64,000 nt of DNA from Planctomycetaceae bacterium (GTDB taxonomy: Bacteria; Planctomycetota; Planctomycetia; Pirellulales; Pirellulaceae). The notes below the pieces were generated by a model. It worked only from the letters and a program-made list of their open reading frames with translations. It had not been told where the DNA came from and did no database searches. Below are positions 45,647 through 54,225 of this stretch, one piece after another. The stretch spans positions 183,175-247,174 of the forward strand of contig PBNZ01000004.1 in assembly GCA_002723275.1 (NCBI GenBank), written 5' to 3'. Every line of letters starts with the position of its first letter. The stretch's first letter is position 1. The position numbers were made by a program, and so were the translations under genes.

Positions 45647-47119
45647 TTAGAGAACCGGCGCGAACAGTCTCGCGATGCGTCCACCCACGGTTTGTGACCA
45701 TGATCTTCCATCAAGGCTTTCGATCCGTGAGGAGGTCGCGAAATCATTATCGAGCATGGCTTCGACATCTTGGGCGAAGTCTCGATCGATGACGAGGATT
45801 GAAATCTCAAAGTTGAGGCGGAATGAGCGGTTATCGAAGTTGGCCGTCCCAATCGTCGAGATCCGATCGTCGATCAAAACCACTTTTTGGTGCAGAAAGC
45901 CGGGTGCATATTCATACATTTTGACCCCAGCCGACGTCACCTCTTCGACGTAGGACATCGCCGCTAATTTGATGGTCCACTTATCAGCAAGCCCTGGTAT
46001 CAGAATTCGGACATCGACACCGCGCATGGCTGCCAATTTGAGAGCCCCAATAATTCCCTCATCGGGGACGAAATAGGGGCTGGCGATCCAAATTCTGTGC
46101 TGTGCACTGTTGATTGCGTGCATGAAGAACATCCCGCAGGTTTCGTAATCGTCCGCCGGCCCACTGGGTAACGTGAAAACGATGCGATCGCCGCCGCTGC
46201 TTTCAACGGGCTGCCATTCCACTGCGGGAAACTTTTTCGCGGCCCAATACCAATCTTCAACAAACGCCAATTGAATGGCCAACACCGAAGGTCCCTCAAT
46301 AGCGAGATGGGTATCGCGCCAAGGCGTCAAACGAGGATGCAATCCAACATATTCATCACCGACGTTATGCCCCCCGACAAAAGCAACTCTTCCATCCACG
46401 ACGACGATCTTGCGATGATTCCGGAAATTAACCTGGAATCGATTGCGTCTACCACGACTGGTGTTCATGGAACTAACTTCGACGCCCGCGTTTTCCAGGT
46501 CGGCAAGATATTGCTTCGTCATCTGACTTGAGCCAACTTCATCGTAAAGCAAATAGGTTTTGCAGCCTTGTCTGGCTTTTTGAATTAGACAGTCTTTCAA
46601 TCTCCGGCCGAGCTGATCGTCGGTCACGATAAAGAATTCGCAAGCCACATATCGCTCAGCCTTTTCGATCTCCGCAAAAATCGCATCGAAGGTTTTTTCA
46701 CCATTGACCAAAAGCTCTACATCATTGCCTTTTGTGAAGGGCAAGTCGGCCAAGCATTCAAGCACTCGAGCCTCACCAATGACAGCTCCTAACTCGACGC
46801 GATACTTGGCAATCTGCTCCATCACTTCTGCTTCGACACGAGCGACACCGGCATTGTCCATGCGGCGAGCGGTAACATAGCCCTGAAATTTGCTGCGTCC
46901 AAAAATCCAATACAAGGGCACGGCAAAGATGGGCCAGGTAATGAGTGCCAGAATCCAAGCGATGGTTCCCTGCGACGTACGCGTACTCATCAGCGCGTTA
47001 TAGGCCGACAGCAGTCCGAGAATCTCGATCAAAACGACTGCGCCGAGCAGCAGAACAACCACTAGCGGGGAGAGACTTGCATCGCTCGCCCAATTGAGCC
47101 ATTCTCGGATGTCCATCAT
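45647..47119 (-). CDS. cls: Cardiolipin synthase (two HKD motifs)
   Basis: The protein has 490 residues. Two N-terminal membrane helices (about 17-38 and 52-74) precede two phospholipase D domains. The first HKD is at His235/Lys237/Asp242 (HRKIVVVDGRVAF), and the second at His410/Lys412/Asp417 (HQKVVLIDDRISTIG, then TANFDNRS). This is the usual layout and length of bacterial cardiolipin synthases, which condense two phosphatidylglycerols (or PG with another phospholipid) on the inner membrane. It is probably cotranscribed with the GNAT-like gene 33 nt upstream. Confidence 0.93.
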   Translation of the reverse strand: MMDIREWLNWASDASLSPLVVVLLLGAVVLIEILGLLSAYNALMSTRTSQGTIAWILALITWPIFAVPLYWIFGRSKFQGYVTARRMDNAGVARVEAEVMEQIAKYRVELGAVIGEARVLECLADLPFTKGNDVELLVNGEKTFDAIFAEIEKAERYVACEFFIVTDDQLGRRLKDCLIQKARQGCKTYLLYDEVGSSQMTKQYLADLENAGVEVSSMNTSRGRRNRFQVNFRNHRKIVVVDGRVAFVGGHNVGDEYVGLHPRLTPWRDTHLAIEGPSVLAIQLAFVEDWYWAAKKFPAVEWQPVESSGGDRIVFTLPSGPADDYETCGMFFMHAINSAQHRIWIASPYFVPDEGIIGALKLAAMRGVDVRILIPGLADKWTIKLAAMSYVEEVTSAGVKMYEYAPGFLHQKVVLIDDRISTIGTANFDNRSFRLNFEISILVIDRDFAQDVEAMLDNDFATSSRIESLDGRSWSQTVGGRIARLFAPVL

Positions 47120-47152
47120 GCCGAATTACCAAGTCGATGCCGGTACTTGATG

Positions 47153-48286
47153 CTAGGAAGCATTCGATTCGTAATCATAAATGCGATAGGTCTTAATGAG
47201 CTTCGCGCCGCCGCGTTCCAACGTCGCTCGAGACAGATGATTCGACTCAAGCACCCAGGAGAACTCACAATCCTTCACGCCCCAACTCAACACGTCGGGA
47301 ACCAAGCGTGAAACAAGCAACAACCCGACTCCCCACCGTTGAAACTCGGGAAGCACATTCGCGCTAATTAATCGAATTCCCGTGATCGCTTTCTTGTTCC
47401 AAAGCAGCTTCAAGAATCCAAACGGAAACAAACGACCATCGATGTCGCGAATGCGCGGATTATAGTCTAACAACGCAAAGACCGCGCCAATGGGTTTGCC
47501 ATCGATTTCCGCAACGCTGGTCATCTCAGGAGCAATCAACAACTTTAAAGACTTTGCCAGATGATCAACCTCACCGCTGGACATCGGAACAAAACCCCAG
47601 GTCCCTCCGAGAGACTTGTTGTAGATATCAAGGAACATCCGAACGTCCTCGTCAAACGCTTTCGTGTTCATTCTCCGCAGTTTGACTTCAAAGCGTCGAG
47701 ATGCTTCTTCAACAATGAAGGCCAGCTTTTCGTCTAAGGTTTCCAGCATGTCAACGTGACCCCAAAACGCATAGAGATCCTGCTCTTTGCGGAAACCATA
47801 TGACTCAATCAAATCCGCATAGTACGGCGGATTGTACGTCATCATAAATCGTGGAGAAGTATCGAAGCCATCAACTAACAATCCAACCTCATAATTGAGT
47901 GACGGATTGCAGGGACCTCGCATCACGTAAATATCACGCTCCTGCAGCCAAGTGCTGGCCGCGTCGAACAGAGCGTGGGCGACCTCAGAATCATTGACGG
48001 TCTCGAAGAAGCCAAAAAAACCGATTTGCTCATCGTAGCGATCGTTATGGGCCAGATTAAGGATTGCCAGAATGCGACCACAAGGCTCACCATTTCGATA
48101 GGCAACAAAGGCCTGTGACGATGCGTACTCATAAAACGGATGTCGCGCGAAACCGACCAACTCCTTCTGGTTTTGCAGTAACGGTGGGATCCACAAGGGA
48201 TCCTTCTCGTACAGCTTCCAGGGCAATTTCAAAAACTGCTTCTGTTGCTGTTTGGTCGCAACCTTGACAATTTCAACCGGCGGCAT
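47153..48286 (-). CDS. GNAT-like (YghO-type) acyltransferase-fold protein
   Basis: The protein has 377 residues. The N-terminal half has the PLWIPPLLQNQKELVGFARHP and SQAFVAYRNGEPCGRILAIL blocks, followed by GPCNPSLNYEVGLLVDGF and PRFMMTYNPPYYADLIESYG. This is the family of YghO and related large GNAT-fold proteins, in which two GNAT-like halves are fused. The acyl-CoA-binding R/QxxGxG/A motif is recognisable only loosely (EFQRWGVGLLLVSRL). The substrate is unknown. Sharing an operon with cardiolipin synthase hints at lipid modification, which is inference. Confidence 0.82.
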   Translation of the reverse strand: MPPVEIVKVATKQQQKQFLKLPWKLYEKDPLWIPPLLQNQKELVGFARHPFYEYASSQAFVAYRNGEPCGRILAILNLAHNDRYDEQIGFFGFFETVNDSEVAHALFDAASTWLQERDIYVMRGPCNPSLNYEVGLLVDGFDTSPRFMMTYNPPYYADLIESYGFRKEQDLYAFWGHVDMLETLDEKLAFIVEEASRRFEVKLRRMNTKAFDEDVRMFLDIYNKSLGGTWGFVPMSSGEVDHLAKSLKLLIAPEMTSVAEIDGKPIGAVFALLDYNPRIRDIDGRLFPFGFLKLLWNKKAITGIRLISANVLPEFQRWGVGLLLVSRLVPDVLSWGVKDCEFSWVLESNHLSRATLERGGAKLIKTYRIYDYESNAS

Positions 48287-48547
48287 TCCAGACTCTCGAT
48301 GATCGTGGTTCGAACTCTCATGCCACGGTCACGCAGATCCTATGGCGGCCCTCATTATCTCGATTTCATCGATCGATACACCCCCAGCCGGCGTGATACA
48401 GCCTCCGTCAGACCGTCTCAGCCACGGTTGTCACCGGATCACTTGGCGGGAGACTCCAGAAAAACGCGAAGACAACGCCCCTCGGAAATACAACCGTCGG
48501 GAAACCGCTACTTTACAAGCGACCGAGGATCATTATGCTTCGACTCT

Positions 48548-49522
48548 ATGGACTACTTGGTCACAGGTGCTAGCGGATTAGTCGGCAACAATGTCGTTCG
48601 ATCACTTCTCGATCGCGGCAAACGGGTTCGTGTTATGGTGCGAGAAAGCACCGATTCGCGTCCTTTCGAGGAATTGGACGTCGAAAAGGCACACGCCGAT
48701 CTCCGGGACGCCGAGGCCATTGAACGTTGCATGGAGGGTGTTCAATTTGTCGTTCATGCCGCAGCGGACATCCATATTGGCTGGCAACACCTCGAACGGC
48801 AGCGAGAGGTCAATGTCGTCGGATCTGGCAACGTCGCCAAAGCAGCTCGTCGTGTCGGAGCTCGCCTGGTACATGTCTCAAGTGTCGATGCCTTGGCCGC
48901 TGGTAGTGCCGAGCAGCCGGTGAATGAGGAAACAGCCGATCATCCCAAGCTGCCTTGCACTTATGTCGTCACGAAGCGAGAAGCTGAAGAGGCGATCAGA
49001 GCAGAACAACAAGAGGGACTCGACGCCATCATTGTGAATCCCGGATTCATGATGGGACCGTGGGATTGGAAACCGTCGTCCGGTCGTATGCTGTTGGCGA
49101 TTGCGACACGCTGGACCCCCGCTGCTCCCGTGGGAGGTATGAGCCTGTGCGATGTTCGGGATGTGGCAGATGGCATCGTAACAGCACTTCACGAGGGCGA
49201 ATCAGGACGTCGCTATATCCTTGCCGGTGAGAACATCAGCTATCTGGAGGCCTGGCGTCTCTTTGCTCGAATCACGGAGCGCCCAGGACCGCGTTTCCGC
49301 ATGGGTCCTCTGATTCGATGGGGCGCGGGCTGGTTTGGTGATCTGGCAACGAAAGTCACGGGTCGCGAGGGGGAGGTGAATTCCGCTTTGATCGGCATGT
49401 CGAGCTTATTCCACTACTACGACAGCTCACGAGCGATGAATGAGCTGGGTTATCGCGTGCGTTCCACCGACGAAACCGTTCGTGATTCTTGGGAATGGCT
49501 CAATAAATATGGATACACTTGA
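48548..49522 (+). CDS. NAD-dependent epimerase/dehydratase (HpnA or dihydroflavonol-reductase type)
   Basis: The protein has 324 residues from the ATG at 48548 (MDYLVTGASGLVGNNVV); the frame runs open to 48245, but that part overlaps the divergent GNAT-like gene and encodes no recognisable sequence. It has the Rossmann motif GASGLVG and YVVTKREAEEAI as the Tyr-x3-Lys motif. LVHVSSVDAL contains the catalytic Ser. The C-terminal part (NPGFMMGPWDWKPSSGRML, GRRYILAGENISYLEAW) resembles HpnA-like hopanoid-associated epimerases and dihydroflavonol reductases. The reaction is not fixed. Confidence 0.88.
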   Translation: MDYLVTGASGLVGNNVVRSLLDRGKRVRVMVRESTDSRPFEELDVEKAHADLRDAEAIERCMEGVQFVVHAAADIHIGWQHLERQREVNVVGSGNVAKAARRVGARLVHVSSVDALAAGSAEQPVNEETADHPKLPCTYVVTKREAEEAIRAEQQEGLDAIIVNPGFMMGPWDWKPSSGRMLLAIATRWTPAAPVGGMSLCDVRDVADGIVTALHEGESGRRYILAGENISYLEAWRLFARITERPGPRFRMGPLIRWGAGWFGDLATKVTGREGEVNSALIGMSSLFHYYDSSRAMNELGYRVRSTDETVRDSWEWLNKYGYT

Positions 49523-49670
49523 TGCAATTGAGAATGCAGCGGGTTGGCAAAAAACTGCATTGGCAGAGTCATCCTGATCGCCAAAATTCGCTCGACAATC
49601 TGATTCAGGCAATGAGGGCACGAACTGATTCAGCGCTGCGTGAACGAGTGGTCCGATGAGAAAATCAGCA

Positions 49671-50519
49671 TTAAGGCCAGCGAGCCACGACGCCCGCGTC
49701 AAGCTTTCGCCCGTCCGAGGTGGAAATTGATAATCGCCTGGTGTTGGCGCCCGATTGACAACGTCCGAATACCGCGTCTTCGAGGCAAGCCGACAACTCT
49801 GCAGCTCCATACCCCGGACTGTGACAGGTTAACAGAAGAAAGAGCCGATTCTCTTGGGTGAGTTGCCCACAGCCCTTTAGCAGAGGCATCAAATCGCGAC
49901 CTAGTTTCCAAGTCCCGCCAGCAGGTCCGTGGCCGTACGAAGGTGGATCCAAGATGATCGCGTCATAATGGTTTCCTCGTTTGAGTTCGCGACGCACAAA
50001 GGTGGCAGCATCCTCGACAATCCAGCGAATCGGTGCCTCTTCAAGCCCTGAGACCTCTGCATTTCGGCGGGCCCATTGAACAATATTCTTGGCCGCATCG
50101 ACATGGACAACTTCGGCTCCCGCGGAGACAGCAGCCAAGGTACTTCCCCCCGTATAGGCGAATAGATTAAGAACACGTGGCCGTTTCCCATGACGGCGAA
50201 CCTGTCGAGCAATCCAATCCCAATTCTGCTGCTGTTCGGGAAACACTCCCAAGTGACCAAAGGGCGTCGGTCTCAATTGGAGTCGAAAATCACCGCAATT
50301 GAGCGTCCATTCGGCAGGCAACGATTTGGCCGGCGTCCAACGTCCCGATTGGCCGGAGGATTTTGTGAATTTAGCAGTAGCGTCCCGCCAAATCCCTGGA
50401 TTCGACGGAGTTATCCCATCCGCAGCCGGGCTCGGACGATCAAAGACGAACTCGCCAAACCTTTCGAGCTTGCGTCCCGATCCGAAGTCCAACAAGCTAT
50501 AATCTTGTGCTTCAAGCAT
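49671..50519 (-). CDS. RlmI-like class I SAM methyltransferase lacking the N-terminal PUA domain
   Basis: The protein has 282 residues. It begins with a short beta domain (YSLLDFGSGRKLERFGEFVF), then the conserved PFGHLGVFPEQQQNW, followed by motif I LNLFAYTGGSTLAAV and motif IV ILDPPSYGHGP. This belongs to the Methyltrans_SAM family around RlmI/RlmK, which act on 23S rRNA. E. coli RlmI is about 396 residues with a PUA domain; this protein is shorter and has no such domain, so rRNA targeting by that route is unlikely and the substrate is uncertain. Confidence 0.8.
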   Translation of the reverse strand: MLEAQDYSLLDFGSGRKLERFGEFVFDRPSPAADGITPSNPGIWRDATAKFTKSSGQSGRWTPAKSLPAEWTLNCGDFRLQLRPTPFGHLGVFPEQQQNWDWIARQVRRHGKRPRVLNLFAYTGGSTLAAVSAGAEVVHVDAAKNIVQWARRNAEVSGLEEAPIRWIVEDAATFVRRELKRGNHYDAIILDPPSYGHGPAGGTWKLGRDLMPLLKGCGQLTQENRLFLLLTCHSPGYGAAELSACLEDAVFGRCQSGANTRRLSISTSDGRKLDAGVVARWP

Positions 50520-50669
50520 TTACGACCTTTTTGGAAACGACGTTCTCCAGAAGCGAAAACTAAGAATAATATAGAAATATAAAGATCACCATGAGACAAG
50601 TGGTTAAACTCGCTCATGTCTTGATCAACCGGTGAGCTACGACAACGACCGACTTTCGAGGACGACCTT

Positions 50670-51809
50670 ATGGAGAAGTCAATCCGTCGTTTGACCTTGA
50701 TCCTCATCATTGCTTTGACAACGGCCGTCTCAGCTCAGGATGAAAACCAAGACAAGGTTACTGCTGCACAGATCAGCAATTGGATTGCGATGCTGAATTC
50801 CGACAGCTTTGGGGCACGGACCGCCGCCACGGATCGCCTGATACTCGCTGGTGACATCTCGATCGCCCCCGTTCTGGCAGCGGCAAAAAACGGTGAACTG
50901 GAAACGGTCATTCGTTGTGTTTACGTACTCCGCCAACTCGCGATGCATGGCGATACCTCGGAGGTGAGGTCGACGGCATACGACGCCCTCAATGACCTTG
51001 TCCGATTAGAATTCGCAACGGCATCTCGTCGTGCCGCCTCGGCAGTGATTGCCGTCAATAACAATCGGCATAGTGAAGCGAGAAGGGTTTTGGAAGAGCT
51101 GGGCGCCAAGTTCTCGCTAAGCCGTAGCGGACCCGGTGTGGGAATGACCGAAACCTATAACACCGTCATCTTCGACAAATCGTGGAGAGGATCTCCCGAG
51201 AATCTCGAACATCTGAAATGGCTCACTCTTGGAAAGCCAGATCGAAAATGGATGATCACAATGGAGGGTGAGCAGATCAATGACCAATGGCTCCACTACA
51301 TCGCAACCTTGACCACCATCAACGCGATTCGCGTCAAGTCAGGAAAGGTTACCGACGATGGCGTAGCACGTTTAAGCGATTTGCCTCAACTCGAATCCCT
51401 GGAACTCCTTTATATTCCAGTCACCGATGCATCCGTCGGCGAGCTAAAGAAGATTCCAAATCTGCAACTCATCAAGATCTACGGCACGGATGTCACCGCG
51501 GCAGCTGCGCAACAACTCCAAACAGATTTAGCCAATACCGAAGTCGATCATCGGCAAGGTGGTTTTTTGGGAATCGGATGTGAGGATCAGCCATTTCGTG
51601 TGACCGTCGTTCGTAAAGGGACCGCCGCCGAAAAGGCGGGACTCCAGTTCGGCGACGTGATCACCCGTTTCAACGATGAACCGGTAACCTCCATGACGGA
51701 ATTAACGGAGCTCATCGCAAAAAATCGGGTTGGGGACACGGTCTCCATCGACTACGAACGAGGAAATCAAAAATTTAAACGCGAAATCACATTGGGAGAG
51801 TGGGAATAA
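50670..51809 (+). CDS. Exported HEAT/LRR-like repeat protein with C-terminal PDZ domain
   Basis: The protein has 379 residues. A signal peptide (SIRRLTLILIIALTTAVSA) ends before QDENQ. Residues about 30-145 are helical HEAT-like (FGARTAATDRLILAGD, VLRQLAMHGDTSEVRSTAYD). Residues about 175-280 are leucine-rich-repeat-like strands with the pattern LTTINAIRVKSGKVTDDGVA and LPQLESLELLYIPVTDASVG. A PDZ domain closes the protein from about 290 (GFLGIGCEDQP, GTAAEKAGLQFGDVITRFND). No protease triad is present, so it is likely a scaffold or recognition protein. The next plus-strand gene begins 97 nt after its stop. Confidence 0.85.
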   Translation: MEKSIRRLTLILIIALTTAVSAQDENQDKVTAAQISNWIAMLNSDSFGARTAATDRLILAGDISIAPVLAAAKNGELETVIRCVYVLRQLAMHGDTSEVRSTAYDALNDLVRLEFATASRRAASAVIAVNNNRHSEARRVLEELGAKFSLSRSGPGVGMTETYNTVIFDKSWRGSPENLEHLKWLTLGKPDRKWMITMEGEQINDQWLHYIATLTTINAIRVKSGKVTDDGVARLSDLPQLESLELLYIPVTDASVGELKKIPNLQLIKIYGTDVTAAAAQQLQTDLANTEVDHRQGGFLGIGCEDQPFRVTVVRKGTAAEKAGLQFGDVITRFNDEPVTSMTELTELIAKNRVGDTVSIDYERGNQKFKREITLGEWE

Positions 51810-51906
51810 TTTCCCAATTCCTTTTCGATTCTCCCCAAGAAACACGTTAGCTTCTTGCTGGGTAAGCAATCGCGTTCTTTGTTCGCATTTTTCATGGAGC
51901 ATCATC

Positions 51907-53439
51907 ATGGGTTCCTTTGGCAGACGTACATTCATGCGTAACGGTTTGGTCGCCGGTGGATTGGCTGGGCTCGGTGACTTGAGTTTTTTGAGTCTGTTGC
52001 GGCCTCTTTCGGCCACGGAACTGACGGGACAACAGATCGTCCGCTTCCGACCTGAAATCGAACCGCTTGTGGAATTGCTCGAACAGACGCCGCGCGCGGA
52101 TGTGCTGCAGGTATTTGCAGATCGCATTCAACAGGGAACCTCTTATCAGGATGTCCTTGCGACGTTGCTACTGGCTGGCGTCCGGAACGTTCAACCACGC
52201 CCCTCGGTCGGCTTCAAATTCCACGCCGTGCTCGTCGTGAATTCGGCTCACCTGGCGAGTCTGGCTTCACCGGAGAGTGACCGGTGGCTGCCCATCTTCT
52301 GGGCACTGGATTACTTCAAAAGTTCTCAGGCACGAGATGTTCGCGAGGGCAATTGGACGATGCCAGCGGTGAACGCGGAAAAGATGCCGGATCCTGATCA
52401 GGCACTTTCCTCATTCACGGAGGCAATGGAGCAGTGGAACGAAGAACAAGTTGATCCCTCCGTCGCTGCACTTGCTCGCAACATGGGTGCTAATGAGCTA
52501 TTTGAACAGTTCGCACATTACGGAATTCGCGACTACCGCAGCATCGGCCACAAGGCTATTTTTGTCGCCAACAGCTGGCGAACCTTGCAGTGCATCGGCT
52601 GGCAACATTCGGAACCTGTTCTGAGGTCACTGGCTTATGCCCTGCTGAATCACACCGGCGAGCCCAATCCGAGCCAAAGTGATCTAGCGCCGGATCGCCC
52701 CTGGAGAGAAAACCTGGAGCGACAACAGCAGATTCAAGCCGATTGGATCAACGGCAAACCGAGTGATGGAGCAACGCGGGACCTGCTGGCTACCCTGCGC
52801 GATGGCTCGCCACAAGATGCCAGCGAAAAGGTGGTCGAACTGCTGAATAACGGCATTTCCGTCGGCTCCATTTACGACGGTATCTTTGCGGGTGCAGGAG
52901 AACTATTGATGCGGCAGCGAGGCATCGTAGCGTTGCACGCGATGACAACAACAAACGCAATGCACTATACATTTCAAACGTCGGCCAACCCAGTCACACG
53001 ACAACTCACTCTGCTCCAGAATGCCGCTTTCTTGCCAATGTTCCGGGAATCGATGCGAGGTCGCGGAAATGTTGGTTCCGCAAAAATCGATCAGCTAAGT
53101 GCGGCCGATCCAGGTGCGCCCGAGAAGGCAATCGAATCGATTTTCGATCACGTTTCAAACGATCGCACGAAAGCAGCCGAAGAAGTCCTCGGCTACCTCG
53201 ACGCCGGAAACTCGGCCTCAGACATCATCGACGGAGCCCGTCGTTTAATCTTTCTCAAAGGCCACGATTCGCACGATTACAAATTCAGTTCTGCGGCGCT
53301 CGAGGACTACTATCACATTTCGCCTGCGTGGCGAAATCGTTATCTGGCTGCCAGTGTCTTCAACCTGAAGGGAACAGCCGATCGCGACAATCAGCTGACC
53401 GAGCGAACTCGATCCGCCTTCCAGAAATCGTCTGCCTGA
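51907..53439 (+). CDS. Tat-exported protein of unknown function
   Basis: The protein has 510 residues from the ATG at 51907; GGAG is 7 nt upstream. The ORF stays open upstream to 51730, overlapping the previous gene. The N-terminus MGSFGRRTFMRNGLVAGGLA is a twin-arginine signal (RRTFMRN), so it should leave the cell folded, perhaps with a cofactor. The rest is mostly alpha-helical with several conserved-looking His residues (KFHAVLVVNSAHLASL, GHKAIFVANSWR, GWQHSEPVL). I could not identify the family; a metal-binding or oxidase-like role is only a guess. Confidence 0.75.
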   Translation: MGSFGRRTFMRNGLVAGGLAGLGDLSFLSLLRPLSATELTGQQIVRFRPEIEPLVELLEQTPRADVLQVFADRIQQGTSYQDVLATLLLAGVRNVQPRPSVGFKFHAVLVVNSAHLASLASPESDRWLPIFWALDYFKSSQARDVREGNWTMPAVNAEKMPDPDQALSSFTEAMEQWNEEQVDPSVAALARNMGANELFEQFAHYGIRDYRSIGHKAIFVANSWRTLQCIGWQHSEPVLRSLAYALLNHTGEPNPSQSDLAPDRPWRENLERQQQIQADWINGKPSDGATRDLLATLRDGSPQDASEKVVELLNNGISVGSIYDGIFAGAGELLMRQRGIVALHAMTTTNAMHYTFQTSANPVTRQLTLLQNAAFLPMFRESMRGRGNVGSAKIDQLSAADPGAPEKAIESIFDHVSNDRTKAAEEVLGYLDAGNSASDIIDGARRLIFLKGHDSHDYKFSSAALEDYYHISPAWRNRYLAASVFNLKGTADRDNQLTERTRSAFQKSSA

Positions 53440-53484
53440 TTCAGCTCAAATTGCTCACGGAAGGACACCTCACTGGAGGCACCC

Positions 53485-53520
53485 GTTGCGCAGTTGATGT
53501 TGCGCAGTTAATGCTGCGCA
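53485..53520. repeat. Short tandem repeat (about 2.6 copies of 14 bp)
   Basis: The unit GTTGCGCAGTTGAT (53485-53498) is followed by GTTGCGCAGTTAAT (53499-53512) and a partial GCTGCGCA (53513-53520). It adjoins the A-run of the terminator below, between convergent genes, and each unit contains the palindrome TGCGCA. Confidence 0.75.
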
Positions 53521-53555
53521 AAAAAAACGCAGGCTCGTTTGACCGGCACCTGCGT
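53520..53555 (-). terminator. Rho-independent terminator of the DUF3467 gene
   Basis: On the minus strand ACGCAGG and CCTGCGT form a 7-bp stem with a 15-nt loop, followed by eight T residues. It starts 26 nt after the stop of the DUF3467 gene and would end the transcript coming from the HlyD/M50 cluster. Confidence 0.75.
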
Positions 53556-53580
53556 CTTGAGAATCAATCGTCAGGATTGA

Positions 53581-53979
53581 CTAGCCATTAGGCTGAGCGG
53601 CACCCTGTCCGGCAGGCGTCTGAACGCGTTTGCGAACGTCGGTCTCAAGCACACCAAAGGCCGCTTCGTGGCGTTGCACAGACATGCTGAGAGCTGCCAG
53701 CAGTCGCTTGGCGGTGTAATGATTGAGGATGATTCGATCATTGATGCGAATCGGCTTGTCCGGCACACCAACGGGTTGTGTATTCAAACCAAAATCGATG
53801 ATGAGCTCTTCAGGGGTTCCCGTCACGCGACAGAAATTTGCGTAACAACTGGTGACATTTGCGTCATCTAATTGGACCTGCTGTCCGACTTGTTGAGCCT
53901 GTGATTGAGGTGCCGTTTCGGGTGCGACAGGAGCTTCATTTGTTTCAGGAGCTTCGGTTTTTTCCGTTTTTTCTGCCAT
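53581..53979 (-). CDS. DUF3467 family protein
   Basis: The protein has 132 residues from the ATG at 53979, which has AAGGAG 10 nt upstream; a longer reading to 54177 is not supported. Residues 1-35 are a disordered Glu/Ala/Pro/Gln region. The core has the DUF3467 signature: SCYANFCRVTGTPEELIIDF, then NDRIILNHYTAKRLLAAL and SVQRHEAAFGVLETD. The function of the family is not known to me beyond its wide occurrence in bacteria. It is the last gene of the run that includes the PqqD-M50-HlyD, HlyD and GAF-HlyD genes, and it has its own terminator. Confidence 0.88.
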   Translation of the reverse strand: MAEKTEKTEAPETNEAPVAPETAPQSQAQQVGQQVQLDDANVTSCYANFCRVTGTPEELIIDFGLNTQPVGVPDKPIRINDRIILNHYTAKRLLAALSMSVQRHEAAFGVLETDVRKRVQTPAGQGAAQPNG

Positions 53980-54225
53980 TGCCTTGTTTCTCCTTGATTC
54001 ATCTAGAGTGTAAATCTGACCGATCGCACCGGATACATGCCGCGTGCTCAACGGAGGGCACAACGACGGCTTCTCCCTAAGAGTCGTTACGGTTAAATAG
54101 CTTAAGTCTTCTTGACATTCTGGCTGAACATTCGATTTTCGGCAAACAAATTTGAATTTTATTGGCGACGGAATCACCTGAGAAAATCAAACCACTTCTA
54201 CGGCCACTGCGAGCCATCCGTCGAT

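Noticed and set aside
45199..45852. Minus-strand ORF of 217 codons under the PQQ-propeller and cardiolipin synthase genes
   Set aside because: It crosses the ends of two real convergent genes and lacks motifs.
48245..48547. N-terminal extension of the epimerase-like gene
   Set aside because: It overlaps the divergent GNAT-like gene start, and its sequence is not conserved-looking. The Rossmann motif begins exactly at the ATG at 48548.
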